DNA of 64,000 nt from Pseudarthrobacter sp. MM222 (GCF_947090775.1 NZ_OX352321.1:4216001-4280000), one strand, 5' to 3'; positions 1 through 8,830 are shown, counted from the stretch's first letter. Notes: generated by a model from the sequence alone, not told the origin. A program made the numbers and translations.

Positions 1-795
1 TTCGAGCCAGATCAGCGACCGCATCGCGTCCACGGCGGTGCGTTCGACGTCGGACTGGCGGAAGACGTCGTTGAAGACCTCGAGGGAGACCGGTCCGGCG
101 TAGCCGGCGCGGACGGCGTGTCCCAGGAACTTGGCGAGTTCGAACTGCCCCTCGCCGGGGAACACGCGGTAGTGCCGGCTCCAGGACAGCACGTCCAGGG
201 AAAGCTTCGGCGCGTCGGCCACCTGGATGAAGAAGATCTTGTCCGGGTCGAAGCGTTCGATCGCCGCGGTGTCCCAATCGCGGGAGAGGATGTGGAAGGA
301 ATCCAGGCAGGTGCCGAGGTTGGGGTGGTCCACCGTTTGCACCAGCCGGTGCGCATGCTCGTAGTCATTGACGTACTTGCCCCAGGCGAGCGCCTCGTAG
401 GCGAGCTTGACGCCGTGGTCCGCGGCGAGCGCGGCCAGCCGTGACAGCTGCTCGGCGCGGAGTCCGTCGTCGTCGATGCTTGCGGTGGCTACGTTGGAGC
501 AGACCAGGATGGTGTCCATGCCAAGGCGGGACATCAGCCGGAACTTGGCCTCGGCGCGGCGGAGATTGGCAGCGAGGAGCTCCTCCGGGACGCTGTCGAA
601 GTCGCGGAACGGCTGGTAGAGGTCCAGGCTGAGGCCCAGGTCCGCGGCCATCCCCCGGACGTCTTCGGGGCTCAGCGGGGACGTGACGAGGTCCTGCTCG
701 AAGATTTCGATCCCGTCGAAGCCGGCCACGGCGCAGGCCTGCATTTTTTCCCGGAGCGTGCCGGAGAGGCAGACAGTGGCGATTCCGGTGCGCAT
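1..795 (-). CDS. 3-dehydroshikimate dehydratase, QuiC/QsuB type (partial, runs off the left edge)
   Basis: About 265 N-terminal residues are present; the rest lies outside the window. The frame starts at ATG 795 (MRTGIATVCLSGTL) and is a sugar-phosphate-isomerase-like TIM barrel. Blocks seen are GFDGIEIFEQDL, YQPFRDF, ILVCSN, YEALAWGKYVNDY, LDSFH and IQVADAP, which carry the Glu, Asp and Gln expected to bind the divalent metal. These blocks match the dehydratase half of bacterial QuiC1/QsuB enzymes, which convert 3-dehydroshikimate to protocatechuate. Family members often carry a C-terminal hydroxyphenylpyruvate-dioxygenase-like half, which cannot be checked here. The start overlaps the stop of the upstream dehydrogenase by one base (TGATG), so the two are translationally coupled. 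Generic hydroxypyruvate isomerase is the alternative; the dehydrogenase neighbour argues against it. Confidence 0.82.
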   Translation of the reverse strand, partial: MRTGIATVCLSGTLREKMQACAVAGFDGIEIFEQDLVTSPLSPEDVRGMAADLGLSLDLYQPFRDFDSVPEELLAANLRRAEAKFRLMSRLGMDTILVCSNVATASIDDDGLRAEQLSRLAALAADHGVKLAYEALAWGKYVNDYEHAHRLVQTVDHPNLGTCLDSFHILSRDWDTAAIERFDPDKIFFIQVADAPKLSLDVLSWSRHYRVFPGEGQFELAKFLGHAVRAGYAGPVSLEVFNDVFRQSDVERTAVDAMRSLIWLE

Positions 796-1676
796 CAGGC
801 GGCCACCTCTTCCGCGGCGACGAGTTCCAGGAAATGGGCCCGCATGCGGTCCGCGTCGGCTTCGAGGCCGGTGAAGATCCGGAAGGCATCCGCGGCCTGG
901 CCGACCGCCATCCGTCCGCCGTCAAGTACCTCGCAGCCCTTCGCGCGGGCCCCGCGGACCAGTTCGGTTTCGATCGGGCGGTAGACGATGTCCGCGACCC
1001 AGTGCCTGGGCTCCACCAGGGACATGTCCAGTGGAACGCCCGGGTGGGCGGCCATGCCCACCGGAGTGCAGTGCACCAGGCCGTCGGCCTGGGGCATCAG
1101 CCGCGGCAGCTCCGCCGTCGTCCGGGCAGTGACCGACTGGTCCGGGAAGAACGCGGCGAGTTCCGCGGCGCGCGCCGCACAGCGGGCGGCGTCGGTGTCG
1201 ACCAGCACGAGCTCGCGCACTCCGGCGGTCAGCAGGGCATAGGCGACGGCGGAACCGGCGCCGCCGGCGCCCAGCTGGACCACCCGGCCCAGCTTTGCTC
1301 CTGGAAGGCCTGAGGCCAGGGCGGCGGCGAATCCGGAAAAGTCGGTGTTGTGGCCGATGAAGCGGCCGTCGCTGATGGTCACCGTGTTCACCGCGCCCAG
1401 GCGCCGGGCATCGGGAGAGACCTCGTCCAGGTATTCCAGGACCAGTTGCTTGCACGGGTGGGTGATGTTCAGGCCGTTGTAGCCGAGCCGCCGCGCGCCG
1501 GTCAGGAGCTCGCCCACGGCTTCGCCCGGGAGCTCCAGCTCAAGGAGGTCGATGGGGCGGTAGAGGTACCGGAGGCCCTGCACATCGCCTTCCCGTTCAT
1601 GCATATGGGGAGTGAGGGACGGCATCACGCCATCACCCACCAGTCCCACGAGAAAGGACTCTGCTCGATTGCTCAT
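795..1676 (-). CDS. aroE: NAD-dependent quinate/shikimate dehydrogenase (AroE/QsuD family)
   Basis: This 293-residue protein oxidises shikimate and/or quinate at C3. The substrate loop reads SLTPHMHE (about 20-27), with Thr in the second carboxylate-binding position as in quinate/shikimate dehydrogenases rather than the usual Ser of biosynthetic AroE. The catalytic pair is Lys76 in NITHPCKQ and Asp112 in GHNTDFSGF. The dinucleotide loop is QLGAGGAGSA (134-143), and the second strand ends in LVLVD (Asp160). An acidic residue there is expected to favour NAD+ over NADP+. The catabolic dehydratase immediately downstream and the MHS transporter nearby support a degradative role. The exact substrate preference is inferred. 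Confidence 0.87.
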   Translation of the reverse strand: MSNRAESFLVGLVGDGVMPSLTPHMHEREGDVQGLRYLYRPIDLLELELPGEAVGELLTGARRLGYNGLNITHPCKQLVLEYLDEVSPDARRLGAVNTVTISDGRFIGHNTDFSGFAAALASGLPGAKLGRVVQLGAGGAGSAVAYALLTAGVRELVLVDTDAARCAARAAELAAFFPDQSVTARTTAELPRLMPQADGLVHCTPVGMAAHPGVPLDMSLVEPRHWVADIVYRPIETELVRGARAKGCEVLDGGRMAVGQAADAFRIFTGLEADADRMRAHFLELVAAEEVAA

Positions 1677-1786
1677 CCGTATAGCTCCTTTGACAACGGC
1701 ACTCGGCCGGCGGGGGCGCCCAAGGGGCCACCGGCAGACCGGGTGATAGGGATTACATTACCGTACTTGTTCACATCATGCACGCT

Positions 1787-1803
1787 TGTTCTCATGGCGA
1801 ACA
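1787..1803. promoter_or_regulatory. Inverted repeat upstream of the quinate/shikimate dehydrogenase (candidate operator)
   Basis: TGTTC and GAACA flank a 7-base spacer. A further TGTTC half-site begins at 1768, 19 bases (about two helical turns) away. The site lies about 110 bases upstream of the dehydrogenase start at 1676, in the gap after the IclR gene, where an operator for the two catabolic genes would be expected. The binding protein is not known. Confidence 0.4.
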
Positions 1804-1827
1804 TTTGCACCGGGCGTGCACCCCGCG

Positions 1828-2670
1828 TCACTGCTGGGGAAGCCGCGCGGACAGCTCTGCCGCGGCGGATTGCAGGAGTGGCACCAGGGCCACAAGGGCT
1901 TCCATGCTCATCCGGAACACCGGAACCGCCGTGGCCAGCGAGGCGAAGGCCACTCCTTGCGAGTTGAACACCGGGACCGCGACGGCGCGCATGCCGAGCT
2001 CGTTTTCCTCGTCCATGGTGGCGTAGCCGCGGCGCCGGACCAGGTCGATTTCAGCCCGGAAGGCCTCGCGGTCCGTGATCGAGCACTCCGTCAGCGGTTC
2101 CAGCTCCAGGCCCTCCACAAGCTCGGTGCGGGTGGCGTCATCGGCGAAGGCCACGAGCGCCTTTCCCACGGACGTGGTGTGCAGCGCGCCGAGGTGGCCC
2201 GGGTCGCTTGTGACGCGGAAGGTCTGCGGGCCGTCGACCTTGTTGACGGTGAGGTGGTGCACCCCGTCGCGCACCGACAGGATGGTGGCCTCCCCCGACT
2301 CCTCCGTGACGCGGCGCAGAATGGGCAGGGCCGTTCCGGCGAAGCCGTGGTGGTTGGACACCCGCTGGCCGAGCTGGAAGACGCGCAGGCCGAGGTGGTA
2401 GCGGCGGCCATCCGGCTCATAGTCAACAAAGCCGTCGCGGGTCAGGGACCCCAGCAGGCGGTAGGTGGTGCTGAAGGGCAGCTCCGCCCGGCGGGAAAGG
2501 TCAGCGGCGCTGGCGCCGCGCGGCTCGTCGCCGAGCAGGACGAGCAGGCCAAGGGCCTTGCCAACCATGTCCGTGCGCGTGTCGTCCCTGGGCGCCTTGG
2601 CAGCTTTGCCAGCAGGGGCTTCGGGGGCGGGAAAGGGGTCGGCCAGTTCTGTGTCTTGGTTCACACTCAT
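1828..2670 (-). CDS. IclR-family transcriptional regulator
   Basis: The 280-residue protein has an N-terminal winged helix-turn-helix at about 35-100 (ASAADLSRRAELPFSTTYRLLGSL), then YHLGLRVFQLG and a C-terminal effector domain. An N-terminal tail of about 30 residues is rich in Ala, Pro and Lys. It sits between the catabolic dehydrogenase/dehydratase pair and the divergent transporter, so it probably senses an intermediate such as quinate, shikimate or protocatechuate and controls both units. IclR members of aromatic-acid clusters can activate or repress; the sequence does not say which. The start at 2670 lies 10 bases from a perfect palindrome, suggesting autoregulation. Confidence 0.88.
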   Translation of the reverse strand: MSVNQDTELADPFPAPEAPAGKAAKAPRDDTRTDMVGKALGLLVLLGDEPRGASAADLSRRAELPFSTTYRLLGSLTRDGFVDYEPDGRRYHLGLRVFQLGQRVSNHHGFAGTALPILRRVTEESGEATILSVRDGVHHLTVNKVDGPQTFRVTSDPGHLGALHTTSVGKALVAFADDATRTELVEGLELEPLTECSITDREAFRAEIDLVRRRGYATMDEENELGMRAVAVPVFNSQGVAFASLATAVPVFRMSMEALVALVPLLQSAAAELSARLPQQ

Positions 2671-2679
2671 GGATCAATA

Positions 2680-2696
2680 CTCTCACATCGTGAGAG
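2680..2696. promoter_or_regulatory. Perfect palindrome at the IclR start (candidate operator)
   Basis: CTCTCAC-ATC-GTGAGAG is a 7-3-7 perfect inverted repeat ending 10 bases before the start codon of the IclR gene, in the divergent intergenic region. Its position suits autorepression. It is not the same sequence as the second palindrome at 2731. Confidence 0.5.
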
Positions 2697-2730
2697 CTGT
2701 TTCTAGATGGTGATTATTTTTGTTGACAAG

Positions 2731-2748
2731 TGACTGTCCTCACAGTCA
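2731..2748. promoter_or_regulatory. Second palindrome in the IclR / transporter divergent region
   Basis: TGACTGT-CCTC-ACAGTCA is a 7-4-7 perfect inverted repeat. A TTGACA hexamer lies just before it at 2723-2728, so it overlaps a possible promoter reading toward the transporter. No convincing -10 box is seen at 17 bases. Confidence 0.45.
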
Positions 2749-2898
2749 TGCTTGCTGTATCGCACAAGTAGCTCCCACCATGTGGCTACTAGTCCGGGTC
2801 TTTCTCCGAATCTCCGGCTGCCGCACACTTAAGAGGCCATCGGCGACTGAGACCTTCCTGATCCATCCGCGACAATGTCGTCACACAAAAGGAACACC

Positions 2899-4218
2899 AT
2901 GAGCCAGACACTCCCGTCCACGACGCCGGGCACTGACGCACCGGCCGGGACCCCGAAAAAGGCAGCCCTTGCCAGCTTCCTGGGCAGCGCCGTCGAGTAC
3001 TATGACTTCTTTATCTTCGGCTCCGCTGCCGCGCTGATCTTCCCCAAGGTTTTCTTCCCGGACGCTGACGCCAATGCCGCGATCATGTCCTTCGCGACGT
3101 TCGGCTTCGCCTACGTGGCCCGGCCCGTCGGCGCCGTCATCCTGGGCCACTTCGGTGACCGGGTGGGACGACGCAAGGTCCTGATGTTTACGCTGCTGCT
3201 GATGGGGGCCTCCACGTTCCTGATCGGCTGCCTGCCCGACTTCAACACCGTGGGCTGGTGGGCTCCGGCCCTGCTGGTGCTGGCGCGCCTCTGCCAGGGC
3301 CTTTCCGCAGCGGGTGAGCAGGCCGGTGCCTCCTCCATGACGCTGGAGCATGCCCCGGACAACCGCCGCTCCTTCTTCACCTCCTGGACGCTGACCGGCA
3401 CCCAGGGCGGCCAGATCCTCGCCGCCCTCGTCTTCATCCCGGTCCTCGCCCTGCCCGACGAGATCAAGTACGGCATCGGCTGGCGCATCCCGTTCTGGCT
3501 CAGCGCCGTCGTCGTAGTGGTCGCGTTCTTCATCCGCCGGACCCTGCACGAACCGCCGGCTTTCGAGGAAGCCCAGAAGAGCGCCCAGATCTCCAAGCTC
3601 CCCGTCGCCGACCTGCTCAAGCACCACTGGCGCGATGTCCTCCGCGTCGTCGCCTGCGCCTTCATCGCCGCAGTCTCCACCGTGTTCGGCACCCTGGCCA
3701 TCAGCTACGCCAAGAACGTCGCCGGCGTGGACGGCACCACCACCCTCTGGCTCGTTGTCGGAGCCAACCTGGTGGCCCTGGGCACGCAGCCGCTCTTCGG
3801 CATGCTCGCTGACAGGATCGGCCGGAAGCCGGTCTTCATCTACGGCGCCCTGGCCAGTGCCATCCTGACGCCGGTGTTCCTGCTGAGCCTCGAGTCCGGC
3901 AGTATCCCGCTGATGTTCCTCGCCGCGATCGGCTTCTTCTCCTTCGGGTACGCTGCCTCCAACGCCGTCTGGCCCTCCTTCTATGCCGAGATGTTCAGCA
4001 CCAAGGTCCGCTTCTCCGGTCTGGCGATCGGCACCCAGCTGGGCTTCCTGATGGCCGGCTTCGCCCCGGCGATCGTGGCGGCCATGGGCGGCATCAAGCC
4101 CGGCGGCTGGGTCCAGATCAGCATTTTCACCGGCATCATCTGCGTCATCTCGGCCGTCTCGGCCCTGACGGCCAAGGAGACCTTCAAGGTCCCCACCAAG
4201 GAGCTCGGCCTGCGCTAA
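2899..4218 (+). CDS. MHS-family MFS transporter, ShiA-like (shikimate/quinate uptake)
   Basis: A 439-residue, 12-helix major facilitator protein of the metabolite:H+ symporter family. It begins MSQTLPST and has the family opening FLGSAVEYYDFFIFGSAAAL, the loop 2-3 signature GHFGDRVGRRK and the related GMLADRIGRK after helix 8. ATG 2899 is chosen over an in-frame ATG at 2875 because AAAGGA lies about 7 bases before it. ShiA-type members import shikimate and related acids by proton symport. The neighbouring quinate/shikimate enzymes and IclR regulator make such an acid the likely substrate, but the sequence alone cannot separate it from other organic acids carried by this family. Confidence 0.85.
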   Translation: MSQTLPSTTPGTDAPAGTPKKAALASFLGSAVEYYDFFIFGSAAALIFPKVFFPDADANAAIMSFATFGFAYVARPVGAVILGHFGDRVGRRKVLMFTLLLMGASTFLIGCLPDFNTVGWWAPALLVLARLCQGLSAAGEQAGASSMTLEHAPDNRRSFFTSWTLTGTQGGQILAALVFIPVLALPDEIKYGIGWRIPFWLSAVVVVVAFFIRRTLHEPPAFEEAQKSAQISKLPVADLLKHHWRDVLRVVACAFIAAVSTVFGTLAISYAKNVAGVDGTTTLWLVVGANLVALGTQPLFGMLADRIGRKPVFIYGALASAILTPVFLLSLESGSIPLMFLAAIGFFSFGYAASNAVWPSFYAEMFSTKVRFSGLAIGTQLGFLMAGFAPAIVAAMGGIKPGGWVQISIFTGIICVISAVSALTAKETFKVPTKELGLR

Positions 4219-4233
4219 GCTCCGGCAACCTGC

Positions 4234-4280
4234 CCGACGGCGGTCCGCCCCTTCCCGGGGCGGGCCGCCGTCGGCGTTTT
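4234..4280 (+). terminator. Rho-independent terminator after the MHS transporter
   Basis: CCGACGGCGG (4234-4243) pairs with CCGCCGTCGG (4265-4274), with further pairing inside (CCGCCCC/GGGGCGG), and GTTTT follows. The T run is on the + strand only, so it serves the transporter and not the ligase gene converging from the right. Confidence 0.8.
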
Positions 4281-4299
4281 CCCGGCGTGGGACCGCCCG

Positions 4300-5412
4300 T
4301 TACCGCCTGCCGGTCTCCAGCACCTCGGACAGGTCATAGGAGACGGGCTCCTCGAGCTGTTCGTAGGTGCACGAGCGCGGGTCACGGTCCTCGCGCCAGC
4401 GGACGAACTGCGCGGTGTGGCGGAACCGGACGCCTTCCATGTGGTCGTACTTCACTTCGATGACGCGTTCCGGGCGGAGCGGCGTGAACGACAGGTCCTT
4501 GCCCCCGCTCCACCGGCTGCCCTCGGCGTTGCGCGGCGTTCGGGTGCCTTCCTCCTGCCGGGGGGGCGCCCACGGGTGGTCGGCGGCGTCGGTCACCAGC
4601 GGCTGGAGCTCCTCGAAGAGCTCCTTGCGGCGCTGCATCGGAAAGGCACCGACCACGCCGACGTTCGCGAGGACACCGTCGTCGTCGTACAGGCCCAGCA
4701 GCAGGGACCCGACGCGGTCGGGGCCGGAGGTGTGCACCCGGTAACCGGCGACGACGCAGTCCGCGGTGCGCTCGTGCTTGATCTTGAACATCACGCGTTT
4801 GTCCGGCTGATACGTGCCGTCCAGGGCCTTGGCCACGATCCCGTCCAGCCCGGCCCCTTCGAACCGGGTGAACCACTGAGCGGCGGTCTCCCGGTCGTCG
4901 GTCGCAGCCGTCAGATGGATGGGCGCGGCACTGCCGGCGAGGGCCTGTTCCAAGGCAGCGCGCCGCTCCGTAAGGGGCCGCCCGGTGAGGTCCTCGTCGT
5001 CGAGCACCAGCAGATCAAACGCGACAAAGCTGGCCGGGGTCTCCCCGGCCAGCAGCTTCACCCTGCTCGCGGCCGGATGGATGCGCTGCTGGAGCGCGTC
5101 AAAGTCGAGCCGGTCCCCGGAAGCGCCCACCAGGATGATCTCGCCGTCGACCACGCAGCGCGGCGGCAGGTTCGCCTTCAGCGCCTCGACCAGCTCGGGG
5201 AAATAGCGGGTCAGCGGCTTGCCGTTGCGGCTGCCGATCTCCACCTCCTCGCCGTCGCGAAAGATAATGGACCGGAAGCCGTCCCACTTGGGCTCATAGC
5301 TCCATCCAGGCCCTGGGTCCCCGGCTTTTCCGGGACCTCCCGGAAGGGAAGGCACAGCTTTGGCCAGCATGGGCGCGATGGGAGGCATCAGGGGCAGTCG
5401 CATACGGCCCAT
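4300..5412 (-). CDS. ligC: ATP-dependent DNA ligase (LigC type)
   Basis: The 370-residue protein has an adenylation domain with motif I EPKWDGFR, giving Lys42 as the AMP-accepting lysine. Motif III lies in FVAFDLLVL, motif IV in GLDGIVAK and motif V in MFKIKHE. An OB-fold domain follows (VGSLLLGLYDDDGVLANVGVVGAF). Length and architecture fit the stand-alone actinobacterial LigC ligases, which act in minor repair routes such as excision repair or alternative end joining. No Ku gene or LigD polymerase/nuclease domain is adjacent, so a dedicated end-joining operon is not indicated. It converges with the transporter to its left. Confidence 0.88.
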   Translation of the reverse strand: MGRMRLPLMPPIAPMLAKAVPSLPGGPGKAGDPGPGWSYEPKWDGFRSIIFRDGEEVEIGSRNGKPLTRYFPELVEALKANLPPRCVVDGEIILVGASGDRLDFDALQQRIHPAASRVKLLAGETPASFVAFDLLVLDDEDLTGRPLTERRAALEQALAGSAAPIHLTAATDDRETAAQWFTRFEGAGLDGIVAKALDGTYQPDKRVMFKIKHERTADCVVAGYRVHTSGPDRVGSLLLGLYDDDGVLANVGVVGAFPMQRRKELFEELQPLVTDAADHPWAPPRQEEGTRTPRNAEGSRWSGGKDLSFTPLRPERVIEVKYDHMEGVRFRHTAQFVRWREDRDPRSCTYEQLEEPVSYDLSEVLETGRR

Positions 5413-5496
5413 TCTTACCCGGCGCTCCGCCAGCCGCCAGCCCCGCCGTCCGGAGCTTTCCTCGACACAGGCCCACGGCGACGGTAGACATTAACG

Positions 5497-6492
5497 ATGG
5501 CGACCCTCGGCTTCCACGCATCCCATGAACAAATCAGTCCCGGCCAGCTCCTCAAGGACGTCCAGCTGGCGGAGCAGGCGGGCTTCGATGCCGCGATGTG
5601 TTCGGACCACATCGAGCCCTGGTCCGCGCGGCAGGGCCACTCCGGCTTCGCCTGGTCCTGGCTGGGGGCCGCCCTGGCCACCACCAAGCTGCGCTTCGGT
5701 GTGGTGACGGCCCCGGGCCAGCGGTACCACCCGGCTATAATCGCCCACGCCTCGGCCACGCTCGCGGACATGTTCCCGGGACGCTTCTGGATGGCGACCG
5801 GCAGCGGTGAGTACATGAACGAGCACGTCACCGGAGAGGCCTGGCCGGACAAGGAAACCCGGCAGCGCCGCCTGGAGGAGGCCGTGCAGATCATCCGTGA
5901 ACTGCACGACGGTCAGGAGGTCACCCGCAGCGGCCTGCTCAAAGTCCAGCAGGCCCGAATCTGGGACATTCCGGAAATCAAGCCGCCCCTGATCGCGCCG
6001 GCCGTCAGCGTGGAGACCGCCCGGCGCTCAGCCGCCTGGGCGGACGGGCTGGTCACAGTAAACCAGCCCCCGGCGAAGCTCAAGGACATGCTCGCCGCCT
6101 ACCGCGATGCCGGTGGCCGGGGCCCGGCTGCGCTGCAGGTCCACCTGTCCTGGGCGCCCGTGGAGGAGGACGCCGTCGCGATCGCCGTTGACCAGTGGCG
6201 CAGCAACGTGTTTGCCCCTCCGATCCCGTGGGACCTCCCCACTGCGGCCCACTTCGACAACGTCAGCGCCGAGGTGGGCGAGAAGCAGGTCCGGACCGCC
6301 GTCAACATCTCGGCTGACACCGCGCAGCACGCCGAGTGGCTCGCCGGGTACCTCGAACTCGGCTTCGAGGAGCTTTACCTGCATTTCGTCGGCCAGGAGC
6401 AGGAGCCGTTTATCGACGCCTTTGCGGAGCATGTGCTCCCCCAGCTGCGCGGATCGGACCGCCCGGCCCGGACCCGGGAGGTGCTGCTGTGA
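5497..6492 (+). CDS. LLM-class flavin-dependent oxidoreductase (TIGR03885-like)
   Basis: The 331-residue luciferase-like TIM barrel starts MATLGFHASHEQISPGQLL. Family blocks include AEQAGFDAAMCSDHIEPWS, LRFGVVTAPGQRYHPAIIAHA and ATGSGEYMNEHVTGE. Such enzymes use FMN or F420, and the cofactor cannot be assigned from sequence; I recall this subgroup being described as non-F420. The last codons overlap the GTG start of the following glycoside hydrolase (GTGA), so the two are translationally coupled and probably act on related substrates. No clear ribosome binding site precedes ATG 5497. The substrate is unknown. Confidence 0.8.
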   Translation: MATLGFHASHEQISPGQLLKDVQLAEQAGFDAAMCSDHIEPWSARQGHSGFAWSWLGAALATTKLRFGVVTAPGQRYHPAIIAHASATLADMFPGRFWMATGSGEYMNEHVTGEAWPDKETRQRRLEEAVQIIRELHDGQEVTRSGLLKVQQARIWDIPEIKPPLIAPAVSVETARRSAAWADGLVTVNQPPAKLKDMLAAYRDAGGRGPAALQVHLSWAPVEEDAVAIAVDQWRSNVFAPPIPWDLPTAAHFDNVSAEVGEKQVRTAVNISADTAQHAEWLAGYLELGFEELYLHFVGQEQEPFIDAFAEHVLPQLRGSDRPARTREVLL

Positions 6493-8183
6493 GAATCGCT
6501 GAAACCTCCGACCTGTGGTGGAAGAACGCCGTGATCTACTGCCTGGACCCGGAGACGTTCTTCGATGACAACGGCGACGGCACCGGGGATTTCGGCGGAC
6601 TGATCCAGCGCGTGGACTATCTGGCCGCACTGGGCGTGACGTGCATCTGGCTCATGCCGTTCTACCCCTCTCCGGACCGGGACGACGGTTATGACGTCAC
6701 CGACATGTACGGCGTCGATCCGCGGCTTGGCACTCTGGGTGACGTGGTGGAGTTCATCCGGACGGCAAGGGACCGGGGCATGCGGGTGATCGCGGATTTT
6801 GTCATCAACCACACCTCGGACAAGCACCCCTGGTTTGTCGAGTCCCGGAAGTCCATCGACAACCCGTTCCGCGACTACTACGTCTGGCGTAACGACACTC
6901 CCCCGGATACCTCCGACGAGGTGGTGTTCCCCGGCGAGGAGACCTCCATCTGGACCCAGGACAGTGCCACGGGTGAGTGGTACCTGCACATGTTCGCCAA
7001 GCACCAGCCGGACCTGAACGTGGCGAACCCGAAAGTCCGGGACGAGATCGCCAAGTCCATGGGCTTCTGGCTGCAGCTCGGCCTCGACGGTTTCCGCCTC
7101 GACGCCGTCCCGTTCTTCCTGGAACTGCGCGGTGAGCCCAAGGACGAGGCCGCCAGGACCAACCCGCACGAGTACCTGAGCGCCCTGCGCAGCTTCCTGA
7201 ACCGCCGCAACGGCAGCGCCGTCCTGCTCGGCGAGGTCAACCTGCCCTACAAGGAGCAACTGAAATACTTCGGCGGACCCGCGGGCAACGAGCTGAACAT
7301 GCAGTTCGACTTCCTGTCTATGCAGAACATGTATCTTTCGCTGGCCCGGGAGGACGCCCGGCCGCTGGCCAAGAGCCTTAGCAGCCGCCCGGAAATCCAC
7401 CCGGACAACCAGTGGGCGATGTTTGTCCGGAACCATGACGAACTGACCCTGGACAAACTCAGCGACGCCGAGCGCCAGGAGGTCTTCGCCGCCTTCGGAC
7501 CGGACGAGGACATGCAGATGTACGGCCGCGGCCTGCGACGCCGGCTGCCCACCATGCTTAAAGGGGACCCGGCCCGGATCCGGATGGTGTATTCGCTGAT
7601 GTTCTCGCTGCCCGGCACGCCGGTGCTGTTCTACGGTGAAGAGATCGGGATGGGCGAGGACCTGCGGGCCAAGGGCCGCTCCGCAGTCCGTTCCCCGATG
7701 CAGTGGGACGACGCCGAGAACGGCGGCTTCTCCACGGCTCCGGCAAAGGATCTGGTCGCCCCGGTGGTGGAGGGCTACTTCGGCCCGAAAAACATCAACG
7801 CCGGCGCCGCAAAACGGGACCCGGAGTCACTTTGGAACTTCGTTGCCACGCTCATCCAGCGCTACCGGGAAAGCCCCGAACTGGGCTGGGGCGAGTTCGA
7901 GCTGATCAGGCACAGAGCGGAGAAGGTTCTGCTGCACCGCTGCAGCTCCGCCGGATCAACCCTCATCCTGGCCCACAATTTCGGCGCGGAGCCGATAGCG
8001 GTGACCGCAAATGTCACGTCCAGGGAGGACCAGGAGCCGGACTTCGCCGGCGCGGTGCTGCGCGACCTGCTGGACGGACAGGATGTCCCGCTGGCGGAGG
8101 ACGGCAGCTTTGAGCTGCAGCTGGACCGCTACGGCTACCGGTGGTTCCGGATCCGGCGCCCCGAGGACCGCCACAGCCCCTAG
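6489..8183 (+). CDS. GH13 alpha-amylase-family enzyme, trehalose-synthase-like
   Basis: The 564-residue protein starts at GTG 6489, overlapping the upstream stop. It contains the (beta/alpha)8 blocks of the family: DGYDVTDMYGV, IADFVINHTS, the nucleophile Asp205 in GFRLDAVPF, acid/base Glu249 in LLGEVNL and Asp317 in VRNHDEL. A C-terminal beta domain ends ELQLDRYGYRWFRIR. TreS isomerises maltose and trehalose, and relatives cleave or transfer alpha-glucosides. The QPDLNVANPKVRDE region is TreS-like, but coupling to a flavin oxidoreductase is not the usual TreS-maltokinase context, so a specialised activity is possible. No signal peptide is seen, so it is cytoplasmic. Confidence 0.83.
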   Translation: MRIAETSDLWWKNAVIYCLDPETFFDDNGDGTGDFGGLIQRVDYLAALGVTCIWLMPFYPSPDRDDGYDVTDMYGVDPRLGTLGDVVEFIRTARDRGMRVIADFVINHTSDKHPWFVESRKSIDNPFRDYYVWRNDTPPDTSDEVVFPGEETSIWTQDSATGEWYLHMFAKHQPDLNVANPKVRDEIAKSMGFWLQLGLDGFRLDAVPFFLELRGEPKDEAARTNPHEYLSALRSFLNRRNGSAVLLGEVNLPYKEQLKYFGGPAGNELNMQFDFLSMQNMYLSLAREDARPLAKSLSSRPEIHPDNQWAMFVRNHDELTLDKLSDAERQEVFAAFGPDEDMQMYGRGLRRRLPTMLKGDPARIRMVYSLMFSLPGTPVLFYGEEIGMGEDLRAKGRSAVRSPMQWDDAENGGFSTAPAKDLVAPVVEGYFGPKNINAGAAKRDPESLWNFVATLIQRYRESPELGWGEFELIRHRAEKVLLHRCSSAGSTLILAHNFGAEPIAVTANVTSREDQEPDFAGAVLRDLLDGQDVPLAEDGSFELQLDRYGYRWFRIRRPEDRHSP

Positions 8184-8227
8184 CGTGGAAGTTCAGGATC
8201 AAAGCCGGCTACGAGAGGACCTGCGGC

Positions 8228-8800
8228 ATGGCGATCGAGATTCGTCCGGCGACGCAGTTCGACGACGTGAAAACGATGGTTGGCTCCAAGCGTCCCGACG
8301 CGAACGTTTGCTGGTGCCTGAGCTACCGCATCCCTTCCAAACAGAACCTGGAGTTGCGCGGCACAGAGCGCGGGGCGTTGGTGGAGCAGCTCGTGGGGCA
8401 GGATCCGCCGCCGGGGGTGATCGCGTACGACGGCGACGAGGTGGTGGGCTGGGCGGCCATCCATCCGCGCGCCGACACCAGTTTTGCCCGCAACCGCAAG
8501 ATCCCCCACCTCGACGACCTCGACGTGTGGTCGGTGTGGTGCATTCGCGTGCGGCCCGGCCGCCGCGGCGAGGGCATCTCGCATCACCTGCTGCAGGGCG
8601 CCGTCGACTTTGCCCGCGGCTACGGTGCGCCGGCCATCGAGGGCTACCCTGTCGATAACCGCGGCAGCCATGTGGATCTGACCATGGCCTATGTAGGCAC
8701 CCGCGGGCTCTTCGAACAAGCCGGGTTCGCCAAGGCCGCGGACACCGACTCCGTGATCAACGGATTTCCTCGGGTGTTGATGCGGCTCAACCTGCGCTGA
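8228..8800 (+). CDS. GNAT-family N-acetyltransferase
   Basis: The 190-residue protein begins MAIEIRPATQFDDVKTMVG. The acetyl-CoA-binding region is VWCIRVRPGRRGEGISHHLLQGAVDFARGYG, which carries the R-x-x-G-x-G/A-type P-loop (RRGEG). An early Cys-rich block (NVCWCLSYRIP) and the C-terminal TRGLFEQAGF segment are typical of GNAT proteins. It follows the GH13 gene by 44 bases on the same strand and may be co-transcribed. The acceptor substrate is unknown. Confidence 0.8.
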   Translation: MAIEIRPATQFDDVKTMVGSKRPDANVCWCLSYRIPSKQNLELRGTERGALVEQLVGQDPPPGVIAYDGDEVVGWAAIHPRADTSFARNRKIPHLDDLDVWSVWCIRVRPGRRGEGISHHLLQGAVDFARGYGAPAIEGYPVDNRGSHVDLTMAYVGTRGLFEQAGFAKAADTDSVINGFPRVLMRLNLR

Positions 8801-8830
8801 TTCCAGGTCCGTCGGCGTACTACACCCACG

